Below are positions 1-8,118 of a stretch of 17,546 bases of DNA, piece after piece (position 1 is the first letter of the stretch; each line of letters starts with the position of its first letter). Under the pieces are notes generated by a model. The model ran no database searches, was not told the origin of the DNA, and saw only the letters and a list, made by a program, of their open reading frames with translations. Source of the stretch: Chitinophagaceae bacterium. GTDB lineage: Bacteria; Bacteroidota; Bacteroidia; Chitinophagales; Chitinophagaceae. The DNA lies in NCBI GenBank assembly GCA_003136915.1, contig PLEB01000450.1, positions 1-17,546 of the forward strand. Reading direction: 5' to 3'. Made by a program: the position numbers and the translations under genes.

Positions 1-647
1 ATCCTGAAGGAACGGGGATCAACCCGGGACGCGAATGTTCCCAGGTTTGCTTTCAGGTCATTATCCCTGTCATTAAATTGATGCCAAAGAATGCCTCTTA
101 GCCCATAAAAGAAAGACCAGATCCCAACCGCGGTAAACCAGTACCAGTCAACCTGAATGCCGGTAAAGCGACTGATATTTGCTACCATCAACAGGCTGAC
201 AAAAAGGTGCGATCCGCAGGCATCAGCGAACACACCCCAAATCCCCCTTTTCTTGAGCCTGACCGGCGGAAAAGAATATAAGCTGAAAGATATCCAGGGC
301 AACAGATATAATAAGCGGGATAAATTATCCTTAAAAAAAAATAAAATAAATAGTATTCCCAGCACAAGGCAAAATACGGGAATCATCCATCTGTAACCGG
401 CAGATATCTCTGCCATCCTGTTTCTTTTTCCGGAGGCCATATCATCTTCCAGATCAGTTATATCATTAATCACACTTACATAAATGGCACCGATGATAAT
501 GCTGATGAGTAAAAACAAAAGCCAGACAGCAACTTTATATAATGGGGTTGTCGAAAATAAGGTAGTAGCATATCCTAATGCCAGCAAAGGACATAACTTA
601 TTTTCCCGCCATTCATTTGATCGAATTATTTGAATTACTTTTTTCAT
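1..647 (-). CDS. UbiA family prenyltransferase, partial (3' end outside window)
   Basis: An open frame of 215 codons starts at the ATG complementary to 645-647 and runs off the left edge without a stop. The first UbiA signature is clear: N61-D62-x-x-D65-x-x-D68-D69, followed by GKRNR at 73-77. It is followed by YSFPPVRLKKRG (about 124-135) and the second aspartate-rich loop, WHQFNDRDNDLKAN (188-201). Hydrophobic stretches at about 21-57, 89-105, 111-125 and 146-187 fit a multi-pass inner-membrane protein. UbiA enzymes transfer a polyprenyl or similar group from a diphosphate, or to a phosphate, using Mg2+ held by the two Asp motifs. The gene lies 27 bases after the methyltransferase stop and is probably last or near last in the operon. 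The acceptor is unknown. Alongside glycosyltransferases, a DPPR-synthase-like role (polyprenyl phosphate plus a sugar phosphate) or prenylation of a small molecule are both possible. The C-terminal membrane segments are missing from view. Confidence 0.8.
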   Translation of the reverse strand, partial: MKKVIQIIRSNEWRENKLCPLLALGYATTLFSTTPLYKVAVWLLFLLISIIIGAIYVSVINDITDLEDDMASGKRNRMAEISAGYRWMIPVFCLVLGILFILFFFKDNLSRLLYLLPWISFSLYSFPPVRLKKRGIWGVFADACGSHLFVSLLMVANISRFTGIQVDWYWFTAVGIWSFFYGLRGILWHQFNDRDNDLKANLGTFASRVDPRSFR

Positions 648-674
648 GAACCCGGACAGAATTACCTGGCATCC

Positions 675-1523
675 CTATTTCCTCAGAATCTTTCCGTATA
701 ATTTTTTGGCTAAGGATTTAAATATGGAGATATATTGATTTTTTTTCTGTGGCTTAATGGCCGCTTGCGGAATTTGATGCCAAAGGATATTTGCATGCTG
801 CCCCGCATTTTCAATATCCTGTCGCCCGGTTGCCAGTATGGCTTTCCTCGATACCCAATTGGCCATGTAAGGCGGATATCGGATTATTTCAATTCTATTA
901 AAAAATGGTTTTAAAAGATTAATAATATGTTCAATATGCGGAGAAACCAGGTGTTCGTGAATTTTGCCGTTTTCTTCTTGCCAGGTCCACGTAATGGCTG
1001 TAACCGAAATCCTTCCGCCAAAAACACCCGTGGGTTCTTCATAGGATGTTTTCATGTTCGGCCGCACATCTTCTATGTCCACAACCGGCAAAAAAACAGA
1101 CCCGCCGGTTTTCGTCCAGGAAATCATATTCCGGACAACCTGTTCCACTTCTCTTACTGAATCAACATAACAATAAGCGCCCCACATACATGTAATCAAT
1201 GTCCATGCGCCGGACCATTCAGTATGCTCTTTTCTAAAATCTCCTTCCATGAGAAACAAGGCGTCCGGATTTGAATCAGAGGCCAATTTTATCATTTCAG
1301 GTGATATATCCACTCCCGCTCTTTGAATACCAGGAAACTGACTCAAAAAATATCCCGTACCGCATCCTAAATCGAGCCACCTGGTTGATGCGTTAATTTG
1401 TCCCTTTAAAACATTCAGTTCCATATCAGAACTTACTTTAGAAAAGGGGTTTGAAAGGTATCTTTCATTATAATCCTTTGCATAAGTATGATCATAAATA
1501 TCCCAGAGATCTTCTTTCTTCAA
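675..1523 (-). CDS. class I SAM-dependent methyltransferase
   Basis: This 282-residue cytoplasmic protein has a Rossmann-type SAM-binding motif, WLDLGCGTGYF (DLGCGTG at 51-57). An acidic residue follows at the end of the next strand, in GVDISPEM (about 70-77), which is typical for holding the SAM ribose. The N-terminal segment with LWDIYDHTYAKDYNERY resembles the cap seen in small-molecule and sugar methyltransferases. No substrate-specific motif was recognised, and the basic C-terminus (KKNQYISIFKSLAKKLYGKILRK region, cited in part) has no clear membrane segment. The gene starts 25 bases after the GT2 stop and is followed by the UbiA gene, so it probably methylates a sugar or lipid intermediate of the same pathway. 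The substrate is an inference from neighbours only. Confidence 0.85.
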   Translation of the reverse strand: MKKEDLWDIYDHTYAKDYNERYLSNPFSKVSSDMELNVLKGQINASTRWLDLGCGTGYFLSQFPGIQRAGVDISPEMIKLASDSNPDALFLMEGDFRKEHTEWSGAWTLITCMWGAYCYVDSVREVEQVVRNMISWTKTGGSVFLPVVDIEDVRPNMKTSYEEPTGVFGGRISVTAITWTWQEENGKIHEHLVSPHIEHIINLLKPFFNRIEIIRYPPYMANWVSRKAILATGRQDIENAGQHANILWHQIPQAAIKPQKKNQYISIFKSLAKKLYGKILRK

Positions 1524-1548
1524 AGTCTGCAGTTTAAATGGAAAATAA

Positions 1549-2562
1549 TTATTGGTTTCTTATTTCACTTAGTTGTGCTTGCGTCTTTCTCTTCAATTTA
1601 ACCAGCAGGTCTCTGAAACGACGGTTAACTCCAAATAAAATGACATCCGGTATAGCGATTACCGTATCCAGTACACTTAGTTTAGCCGAATCTCTCATTA
1701 GGGAAGCGGACCGGGGAATATCAAAACCATCTATAACATGGTGCTTGGCGAGTTCAACAAATCCCCGCACACATCTTTTGTTCAACACCCTGAATTCGGA
1801 CTTGGAAATCTTGTCTTTAAACCGGCTCATAAATTCCAGGGTATCCTGAATGTGAAAAAGTTCCAGTAATTCACTCCTGCGCCGGCCATCATAAATATTA
1901 TTTGAATTGATATACTTATTCCAATATACCTCAGTAGTAAATGCCGCTTTGCAATCTTTTGTCAATACCATATCGAGGAAAAGACACCAATCATCCGAAA
2001 TATTGATTCTTTCATTCCATCCCGAAACAATGGATGATTTACGCATGACCGCAGAAGAAGAAGGAGAAGGGCAAGCCCTTAAATATAATTTCCGAAGATC
2101 GGCTCCTGACAATATTTGCCATTTCTCATCTTTATTTTTAAGGTAAGGCTTTAAAAATAAATCCTCAGAGAAAAAATCCTTGCTAACGCCGTACGGAAAT
2201 TGCTGAATCCAGTTGGCAAAAACAAAATCCAGGTTGTCAGCCTCCAGTTTTGTAACACAGGTCTCCAGAAATTCAGGATCCCACTTATCGTCAGAATCCA
2301 GTGAAGCAATAATGTCTGCTTTTGCAACCGATAAACCCTTGTTTCGGGCCGCTGCCTGTCCGGCGTGATGCGACATTATGTAATCCACCTGAGGGTAATT
2401 TTTCATTATAAAATCCCCCGTTCCATCGGTTGAGCCATCATCACTGATAATAAGCTGAAAATTGCGATAGGTTTGTTTTAAAACGCTGTTAATGGCAGAT
2501 GCTATTTTATCTACCCTGTTATAAGTAGGCATTATTACAGAGACCAGGGGCCCTTTAGTCAT
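1549..2562 (-). CDS. glycosyltransferase family 2 (GT-A fold)
   Basis: The 337-residue product opens with the classic GT2 start, VSVIMPTYNR (7-16). ISDDGSTDGT follows (39-48), with the nucleotide-binding Asp pair D41-D42, and then the DxD-type metal and sugar-nucleotide motif in ASLDSDD (D89, D91, D92). The sequence HHAGQAAARNKGL (65-77) is also typical of the family. The protein should invert the sugar linkage while transferring from a nucleotide sugar. There is no signal peptide and no obvious membrane helix, so it probably acts at the cytoplasmic face. The basic C-terminal tail could aid membrane contact. The start overlaps the end of the upstream GT4 gene by 8 bases, which implies translational coupling. 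Donor and acceptor cannot be read from the sequence. Confidence 0.93.
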   Translation of the reverse strand: MTKGPLVSVIMPTYNRVDKIASAINSVLKQTYRNFQLIISDDGSTDGTGDFIMKNYPQVDYIMSHHAGQAAARNKGLSVAKADIIASLDSDDKWDPEFLETCVTKLEADNLDFVFANWIQQFPYGVSKDFFSEDLFLKPYLKNKDEKWQILSGADLRKLYLRACPSPSSSAVMRKSSIVSGWNERINISDDWCLFLDMVLTKDCKAAFTTEVYWNKYINSNNIYDGRRRSELLELFHIQDTLEFMSRFKDKISKSEFRVLNKRCVRGFVELAKHHVIDGFDIPRSASLMRDSAKLSVLDTVIAIPDVILFGVNRRFRDLLVKLKRKTQAQLSEIRNQ

Positions 2563-3733
2563 TAGCCAGTTTTTTTATTTGGTTTGAAAAATCATATGCC
2601 GGATTTTCTGGAACTCTTTTTTTAATATATTTAGCTGCCTCGAGACCCATATTTTGCCAATGATCTCGCTTATTCCAGGCTCTCTCCATGGCCTCCTCCA
2701 GCATATCCAGGTCGGCTTTACCAACAAATCCGGTTACGTCGTCTGTAATAAATTCTGCCGATCCACCTGCATTCGTAACAATTACTGTTCTGCCGCTGGC
2801 CATGGCTTCAACAACTGCGATGGGTAAGCCTTCACTGCGTGAAGGGAGGATTAACGCATGATGGTCATTCCAAATCGTTTCCACTTGCTGTAAATACCCC
2901 GTAAATTGGATCTTGTTTACCTGTAATAGCGAAGCCATAGCCTGCAATGGCTCCTTGTCATCTCCTGTGCCAACAAAAGATATAGTTATCGGTCTTCCCT
3001 TCCATTTCTCTTTTGACAAAATTCGAATGAGCATATCCTGGCCTTTGTCCAACAAAAACAGACGACCCACACAGGCAAGCCTGTATCCGGAATTCGTAGA
3101 TGGATAGGGAATTACCTGTCGGGTGGTTTTGACCGGGTTAGCAATTACCTCGCTGTTCAATAACCGTGTTCCCAATTGTTCCTCCGTTAATTGCTGATTG
3201 TGATGAGAAACAAAAAAACACTTTTTCGCCCTTAAATACGTACTGATCATGAAAGACCGGTCATGGGTATCGGGCCAGAAAAAATCAACTGCTTTCTGAC
3301 TTACAATAACATAAGGGATACCCATCAGCAAACATTGGTATGCATAAAATAATCCATCAAAATTGATGGCCTGAGATATGATGACCAATACGGGTTTGAA
3401 TCGTTTCAAATTCCTGATAAATGCTTTATCCGGGTCTTTAGCCGGGGCCATCTGTTTTGATTCTGCATAGGCCTTTCGCAACAAATAAAGTCTTTTAGCC
3501 AGCATTCGGGAAGGGAGGGATAAGGATGACCTGTAATCTTTCAAGACTACACCTTGTTCAGCCAAATCCGAAAATTTATGAAATGAACGATTAATATATC
3601 GTTTGTAAACAATAATGTTGAACCCCTGCTTTTGCAAATAAGGTATGCTGGCAGCCCATAGTTCTTCACTTCCGCCCCAATCAATATAGCAGGTACTCAT
3701 GATAACAATATTCCTGGCTTTCGATTTATCCAT
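2555..3733 (-). CDS. glycosyltransferase family 4 (GT-B fold)
   Basis: The 392-residue protein has the two halves of a GT-B enzyme. The N-terminal acceptor domain carries YIDWGGSEELW (about 17-27), a glycine-rich loop common in GT4 proteins. The C-terminal donor domain starts near ACVGRLFLLDKGQDMLI (about 220-236). The family E-x7-E motif is intact at E301 and E309 in SRSEGLPIAVVEAMASG, followed by a glycine-rich NAGGSAEFI. Family enzymes retain anomeric configuration and use nucleotide-sugar donors at the cytoplasmic membrane face. The gene begins 5 bases after the ABC exporter stop and its end overlaps the GT2 gene by 8 bases, so it is a core operon member. Specificity is unknown. Confidence 0.93.
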   Translation of the reverse strand: MDKSKARNIVIMSTCYIDWGGSEELWAASIPYLQKQGFNIIVYKRYINRSFHKFSDLAEQGVVLKDYRSSLSLPSRMLAKRLYLLRKAYAESKQMAPAKDPDKAFIRNLKRFKPVLVIISQAINFDGLFYAYQCLLMGIPYVIVSQKAVDFFWPDTHDRSFMISTYLRAKKCFFVSHHNQQLTEEQLGTRLLNSEVIANPVKTTRQVIPYPSTNSGYRLACVGRLFLLDKGQDMLIRILSKEKWKGRPITISFVGTGDDKEPLQAMASLLQVNKIQFTGYLQQVETIWNDHHALILPSRSEGLPIAVVEAMASGRTVIVTNAGGSAEFITDDVTGFVGKADLDMLEEAMERAWNKRDHWQNMGLEAAKYIKKRVPENPAYDFSNQIKKLAND

Positions 3734-3738
3734 TTCGC

Positions 3739-5577
3739 TCAGGTAACTGTGTTTATTCCGGCCGGGTTTAATTTCGAAGCGTCCTTACTAAAGAGCAAAG
3801 CATAATCGCCTTTCATTTTCAGCAGCTGCTCATGGGTACCAGATTGTTTGATCTCACCACCGGAAAGGACATAGATATAATCAGCATGCTGTACGGCAGA
3901 TACCCGGTGACTGATTATTATGGCAGCCCTGTCGCTTATCCTTTCACGAAAAGACTGAAAGAATTCCCTTTCCGCCAAGGCATCCAGCGCGCTCGTTGCT
4001 TCATCGAATATGATCAACCGCGCGGGGCTGAATAAGGCCCGTGCGATGGCCAATTTTTGCCACTGCCCAATGCTCACTTCATGGCCGTCTTCAAACAAAC
4101 GGCCCATCATGGCGTTGTATCCTTCAGGAAAATCTTTTATATATCCATCCGCACCGGATCGCTGAGCCGCTTCCCTGATCTCCTGCACTGAAGCAGTTCC
4201 ATCAATATTTCCAAATCGGATATTATCAGCTACGCTAAAGTTATAGCGCCCAAAATCCTGAAAAACAATACTCACCTGCTTGCGATACTCGGAAGGATTG
4301 AAGCATTTAATATCCGTATCGTTGATATTTATAGTTCCTGATGTAGGATCATATAAACGGCATAACAGTTTAATAAGCGTAGTTTTTCCGGCACCGTTTA
4401 AGCCTACTATGGAAATTATTTTTCCGGAGGGTACCCTTAAATTAATATCTCTGAGAACTGGTTTTTGTGCGTGGGGGTAAGTAAAATTCAAATTTTTTAC
4501 GGACACATTCATGTTACCCTCCGGAATAGGAATAGTATTCTGATTGTCTGTAATAACCGGTTTTAAATCAAACAATTCATATACACTCGTCACGAAAATA
4601 TTGTTTTGGTACAGGTTGGTAATGCATCCGGATAGAGACTGCATCTGGGTAAATGACTGCACAAAAACAACAAGGAATAAGGTAATATCCCCTACCGTGA
4701 CTCTGCCAGTTGAAATTCCTAACGCTATATATGCGACGCAGGCAAAAAAACCGACGGTAGCCAGCGTGGTTGTAATAATTTCATTGCCCGTACTTTTGCG
4801 GCTGATATAAAGCCGCTCTCCAAGTAATTTTAAACGAATATTTAAATAGAGTGATCGAAAATACTTACCCAATCCCAGACTACGTATTTCTTTTGCCGAA
4901 GTGTCTGAAGTAATTAATCCACTCAGGTAAAGGGATTTCCGCTCCATAGACGTATGGTTCACCCGCCAGGTATATAATTTTCCGGCAAAATTTATACGCA
5001 CCAGCATAGTCGGTACTACAAATAAAATCAGCAGCGGAAGCAGAAGCCAATCGATAGATAAGAGAACAGAACCCAGGGCCAATAACATCATACCATTTTT
5101 TATAGTATCGATCATGTTGGTCACGATCGCATTCGGCTTGTCCGGGCCCGCTTCCCTGGCTCTTTTCAAAATATCGAAATAAGCAGGGCTTTCATAAAAT
5201 GCAAGGTCCAGTTCGATGGCGCTTTTATGGATCTTATCATCTATAAATTCGGTAACCTTGGCGGCCTGCACTTCTGTGGTAAAAGCCGAAATTGATTTGG
5301 CAATGGCATATAAAACGGATGATCCGCCAGCCGCCAGAATATAATATATGAGTGCATGATCTCTCGATGGATTAGTCCTGGCTACTGCATTGATCAGTAA
5401 TTTCAGAAAATACAGAGATAAAAAAAACAATCCGCTTTCAAGTACAACCATCCCAATGGCAATTGCCGTCCATTTGGGAGCTACCGACCAAACGAGGCTA
5501 ATCGTTCGCTTAATATGCAAATTGGTTTTTAATTTTTTGAATTTCTCTACGAGAACTTTAATCATCTTATAATTCAC
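3739..5577 (-). CDS. ABC exporter half-transporter (fused permease and ATPase)
   Basis: This is one polypeptide with an N-terminal type IV ABC transmembrane domain (about residues 30-320, several long hydrophobic segments) and a C-terminal ATPase domain. Walker A is GLNGAGKTT (392-400, K398), the Q-loop is in IVFQDFG, the signature is VSIGQ (501-505), Walker B is LIIFDEATSALD with D525 and E526, and the switch His is H557 in ISHRV. All catalytic residues are present. The signature departs from LSGGQ but keeps the functional Ser and GQ. The length is normal for a homodimeric exporter. The frame opens at GTG (complement of 5575-5577), but an ATG four codons in (complement of 5563-5565) is an equally good or better start. 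It is the first gene of the leftward operon and probably flips or exports the product, or a lipid-linked intermediate, of the downstream enzymes. The substrate is inferred from context only. Confidence 0.9.
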   Translation of the reverse strand: MNYKMIKVLVEKFKKLKTNLHIKRTISLVWSVAPKWTAIAIGMVVLESGLFFLSLYFLKLLINAVARTNPSRDHALIYYILAAGGSSVLYAIAKSISAFTTEVQAAKVTEFIDDKIHKSAIELDLAFYESPAYFDILKRAREAGPDKPNAIVTNMIDTIKNGMMLLALGSVLLSIDWLLLPLLILFVVPTMLVRINFAGKLYTWRVNHTSMERKSLYLSGLITSDTSAKEIRSLGLGKYFRSLYLNIRLKLLGERLYISRKSTGNEIITTTLATVGFFACVAYIALGISTGRVTVGDITLFLVVFVQSFTQMQSLSGCITNLYQNNIFVTSVYELFDLKPVITDNQNTIPIPEGNMNVSVKNLNFTYPHAQKPVLRDINLRVPSGKIISIVGLNGAGKTTLIKLLCRLYDPTSGTININDTDIKCFNPSEYRKQVSIVFQDFGRYNFSVADNIRFGNIDGTASVQEIREAAQRSGADGYIKDFPEGYNAMMGRLFEDGHEVSIGQWQKLAIARALFSPARLIIFDEATSALDALAEREFFQSFRERISDRAAIIISHRVSAVQHADYIYVLSGGEIKQSGTHEQLLKMKGDYALLFSKDASKLNPAGINTVT

Positions 5578-5850
5578 TCTTTATAAAAAATAGTCTTTTA
5601 AATAGAAATTGCAGGAAGGAGGATCTTGGTTGAATGTGCCGGTCAGACTGGGATCTTTGGATTGTATCCTGATAAATATTCGTGCTACCAGGAGTGGCTA
5701 ATGAAAGAACAAAATAGGAAAAATTCTCAAAAGATACCAGACTTATCCAACGTGATTGCATAGAGCATGGATTGATTATCAGCCTATTAGGATGGTGATA
5801 AGGGCATTTTTCTGCTGTTTTGGGGTACTTACTAACTTACAGTTGCAAAA
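5578..5850. other. divergent intergenic region
   Basis: This AT-rich stretch of 273 bases separates the leftward exporter operon from the rightward hydroxylase gene, so it should carry promoters for both. No exact TAnnTTTG element was found for the leftward operon. Two one-mismatch candidates exist for the rightward gene: TACAGTTG at 5838-5845, very close to the start, and GATCTTTG at 5652-5659 with TTG at 5630-5632. No convincing gene, hairpin terminator or repeat was seen. A 64-codon minus-strand frame and a 12-codon plus-strand frame here have no recognisable features. Confidence 0.5.
5838..5845 (+). promoter_or_regulatory. weak -7 promoter candidate for the first large-subunit gene
   Basis: TACAGTTG matches the Bacteroidota -7 consensus TAnnTTTG at all but one fixed position. 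If used, transcription would start at about 5851-5853. The first ATG (5851) would then lie at or before the transcript start, and the second in-frame ATG at 5860 would be the working start with a leader of only a few bases. TTTTG at 5818-5822 is closer than the usual -33 spacing. This is weak evidence. Confidence 0.25.
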
Positions 5851-8028
5851 ATGTATGTTATGGAGAGGTTAGCGGGAACTGCTCAAAAAAAAATTCGGAG
5901 AAGAGATTTTATCAGGCTGATTGCTGTACCAGGTGCAGCACTTTTAATTGTGGGTTATCGGGATTTAAATGGTAAAGCGCCCCAGATAGTAAACTTTTCT
6001 GCGGACGAAAGTTTCGGCACAAGAATGAATCCATATATTTTTATAGACTCTTCTGGCGGAATTACTATTTACAACCACCGCCCTGAAATGGGGCAGGGAA
6101 CTTTCGAATCCATCCCCATGATTGTTGCTGAGGAGCTGGAAGTGGATATTAATAAAGTGAATATTGTGCAATCGCCGGCAAACCGCAAAATATACGGCGA
6201 TCAGATGGTTGTCGGCAGCCGTAGCATATCCGATAATTTCGATTTGATGCGTAAAATCGGAGCTTCTGCAAAAGAAATGCTGATAATAGCCGCGGCAGGT
6301 CGATGGAATGTGGATCCAGGATATTGTTATGCCCATGATGCAACGGTCATTCATCGCACAAGCGGGAAAAAATTGACTTATGCCGAGCTGGCGGAAGATG
6401 CATCCAAATTATCTCCTCCCCAAAATCCAAAATTGAAGGACCCGAAGGATTTCACCATTATCGGCACATCGCCAGCCCGGAAAGATATTCCGGCTAAAAC
6501 AAATGGACAGACTGTATTTGGCTTGGATTGCACGGTTCCGGGGATGTTATATGCATCCGTTGAAAGGTCTCCGGTTTTTCTGGGCAAACTGATCAGCTTC
6601 GACGATTCAAAAGCCAGGACTGTGAAGGGAGTAAGATATGTACTGAAAACCCAGCGTCATGTTTGGGGTCATTTAAGAGAAGGCGTAGCTGTAGTGGCAG
6701 ACAATTACTGGGCAGCCGTGAATGGAAGAAATGCACTCATAGTAAAATGGGATAACGGTGGGCTCGATTCCTGGTCAACAAAAAAAATTAAAGAAGATTT
6801 TAGAAAAGCTTCAGAACAGGACGGAGAGGTTTTTGAAGAAAAAGGAAATTTCGCAAATGCTTTTACTGCAGCGCCGCTAAAAATTGAAGCTTCCTACGAA
6901 ACGCCTTACCAGGCTCACGTGCCCATGGAGCCGATGAACGCAATTGTGTATGCAAAAAAAGACAGTTGCGACTATTGGGGTTCAACACAAAACCCAAACG
7001 GCTTCCGTTCGCAACTTGCAAAGCAATGTGGAATATCCGAAGACAAAGTCACTATTCATTATACAAATATGGGTGGCGGATTCGGACGCAGAAGTTTGGC
7101 GGATGTTCCTGAGGAAGCAGCAGATCTATCCTTGAAAACCGGCCGGCCGGTGCAAGTGGTCTGGACACGGGAAGATGATCTTACACAAGGCCCATTCAGG
7201 GCTTGTTCGCTCAATGTTTGCAAAGGAGCATTGGATAATGACCGCAATCCAATCGCTCTCGAACATAAAGTTATTTGCCAGGAAATCCAGAATCAGACCG
7301 GGGAAAATAATCGTGCAGGCGATAGTATTGCAGGCGGAATAAATACGGATTACCTCATTCCCAATATGGCAATTAAAGGAGTGCTGCGCAAATTATATAT
7401 TCCGATTTCATACTGGCGCTCCGTGTATCACTCCACCAACTGTTTTGCGCACGAATCGTTCATAGATGAACTTGCCGTTGCAGCCGGGAAAGATCCGCTC
7501 GATTTCAGGCTTTCCCTACTTAAAAACCATGAGCGTTATACGGTGTTATTGAAAACGGTTGCCGAAAAAACCGGCTGGCACCTTCCCCACGAAAAAAATA
7601 CTGGCCGGGGCGTGGCTATTGTTGAACGCTCAGAAACTTTTGTTGCAGCAGTTGTAGAAATTAAAAGAATAGATGGAAAGGTTAAGCCGGTTAAAGTAAC
7701 TGTTGCGATAGACTGCGGTATCGTGGTGAATCCTGATATTGTAAAAGCTCAAACGGAAGGTTGTGTAGTCATGGGCCTGACGGCTGCATACAAAAGCGGA
7801 TTGACGATCGACAACGGGAAAGTGGTTGAACAGAATTTCAACGATTACCTGTTGCTTCGCATTGCTGAATGCCCGGAAATTGAAGTAATTGTGATAAAAA
7901 ATAATTACCCCCCTGAAGGCGCTGGTGAGCCCGGATTGCCACCCATCGCCCCCGCGCTTACGAATGCCATTTTTAATATGACGGGAAAAAGAATACGTGA
8001 ATTGCCTTTCGACATTGAAATGGTATAA
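5851..8028 (+). CDS. xanthine dehydrogenase family molybdopterin-binding subunit, IorB-like (copy 1)
   Basis: The 725-residue protein is the catalytic large subunit of a molybdenum hydroxylase of the isoquinoline 1-oxidoreductase beta (IorB) type. These enzymes hydroxylate aldehydes or N-heterocycles using water-derived oxygen. A Tat signal is visible: RRRDFIR (16-22) and then a short hydrophobic run, so the folded protein should go to the periplasm. Cofactor motifs are in the expected order: EMGQGTFES, MEPMNA, GGGFGRR, WRSVYHST with FIDELA, and GEPGLPP with the expected catalytic Glu at E693. The GGSxSxR loop reads VGSRSIS (121-127), unlike copy 2. No [2Fe-2S] small-subunit gene lies next to it, and the cofactor operon follows 90 bases downstream. 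The start could be ATG 5851 or ATG 5860. The substrate is unknown. Confidence 0.9.
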   Translation: MYVMERLAGTAQKKIRRRDFIRLIAVPGAALLIVGYRDLNGKAPQIVNFSADESFGTRMNPYIFIDSSGGITIYNHRPEMGQGTFESIPMIVAEELEVDINKVNIVQSPANRKIYGDQMVVGSRSISDNFDLMRKIGASAKEMLIIAAAGRWNVDPGYCYAHDATVIHRTSGKKLTYAELAEDASKLSPPQNPKLKDPKDFTIIGTSPARKDIPAKTNGQTVFGLDCTVPGMLYASVERSPVFLGKLISFDDSKARTVKGVRYVLKTQRHVWGHLREGVAVVADNYWAAVNGRNALIVKWDNGGLDSWSTKKIKEDFRKASEQDGEVFEEKGNFANAFTAAPLKIEASYETPYQAHVPMEPMNAIVYAKKDSCDYWGSTQNPNGFRSQLAKQCGISEDKVTIHYTNMGGGFGRRSLADVPEEAADLSLKTGRPVQVVWTREDDLTQGPFRACSLNVCKGALDNDRNPIALEHKVICQEIQNQTGENNRAGDSIAGGINTDYLIPNMAIKGVLRKLYIPISYWRSVYHSTNCFAHESFIDELAVAAGKDPLDFRLSLLKNHERYTVLLKTVAEKTGWHLPHEKNTGRGVAIVERSETFVAAVVEIKRIDGKVKPVKVTVAIDCGIVVNPDIVKAQTEGCVVMGLTAAYKSGLTIDNGKVVEQNFNDYLLLRIAECPEIEVIVIKNNYPPEGAGEPGLPPIAPALTNAIFNMTGKRIRELPFDIEMV

Positions 8029-8046
8029 CAACAATAATTTTTTACC

Positions 8047-8076
8047 GCTGGCAAATGTAATAAATCAATTGCCGGC
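8047..8076 (+). terminator. hairpin after copy 1, possible weak terminator or operator
   Basis: GCTGGCAA (8047-8054) can pair with TTGCCGGC (8069-8076) across a 14-base loop, giving an 8-bp stem with one G-T wobble. It lies 18 bases after the stop of the upstream large-subunit gene. No run of T follows, so it is a poor intrinsic terminator. Its right arm overlaps the TTG (8069-8071) that could be the -33 element of the next promoter, so an operator role is equally possible. Confidence 0.3.
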
Positions 8077-8094
8077 ACATTTATCCACTTGCTG

Positions 8095-8102
8095 TAACTT
8101 TG
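8095..8102 (+). promoter_or_regulatory. -7 promoter element of the cofactor operon
   Basis: TAACTTTG is an exact match to the Bacteroidota sigma-factor -7 consensus TAnnTTTG. It ends 16 bases before the xdhC start codon at 8119, giving a leader of about ten bases. A TTG at 8069-8071 lies 23 bases upstream of the element, at the long end of the usual -33 spacing. Its position directly before the first gene of an eight-gene operon supports the call. Confidence 0.5.
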
Positions 8103-8118
8103 AAAGAGCGTTCTGAAA

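Noticed and set aside
4065..4082. Non-canonical ABC signature VSIGQ as a sign of a dead ATPase
   Set aside because: The key Ser, Gly and Gln are kept, and Walker A Lys, Walker B Asp-Glu and the switch His are all present, so the ATPase is probably active.
5634..5672. 12-codon plus-strand frame that might be a leader peptide
   Set aside because: There is no run of regulatory codons, no ribosome binding site and no attenuator-like hairpins after it.
5567..5761. 64-codon minus-strand frame upstream of the exporter gene
   Set aside because: It overlaps the exporter start, has no recognisable domain or signal peptide and no promoter-like element, and its composition looks like untranslated AT-rich DNA.
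5965..6354. 129-codon minus-strand frame opposite the first large subunit
   Set aside because: It lies fully inside a well-supported gene with the full motif set on the other strand, and its own protein has no recognisable motif.
7630..8034. 134-codon minus-strand frame opposite the end of the first large subunit
   Set aside because: It is a shadow of the conserved GEPGLPP region, with no family resemblance of its own.
8029..8118. Molybdenum cofactor riboswitch upstream of the cofactor operon
   Set aside because: The predicted leader is only about ten bases and the whole gap is 90 bases with one simple hairpin, which is too little for that structure.
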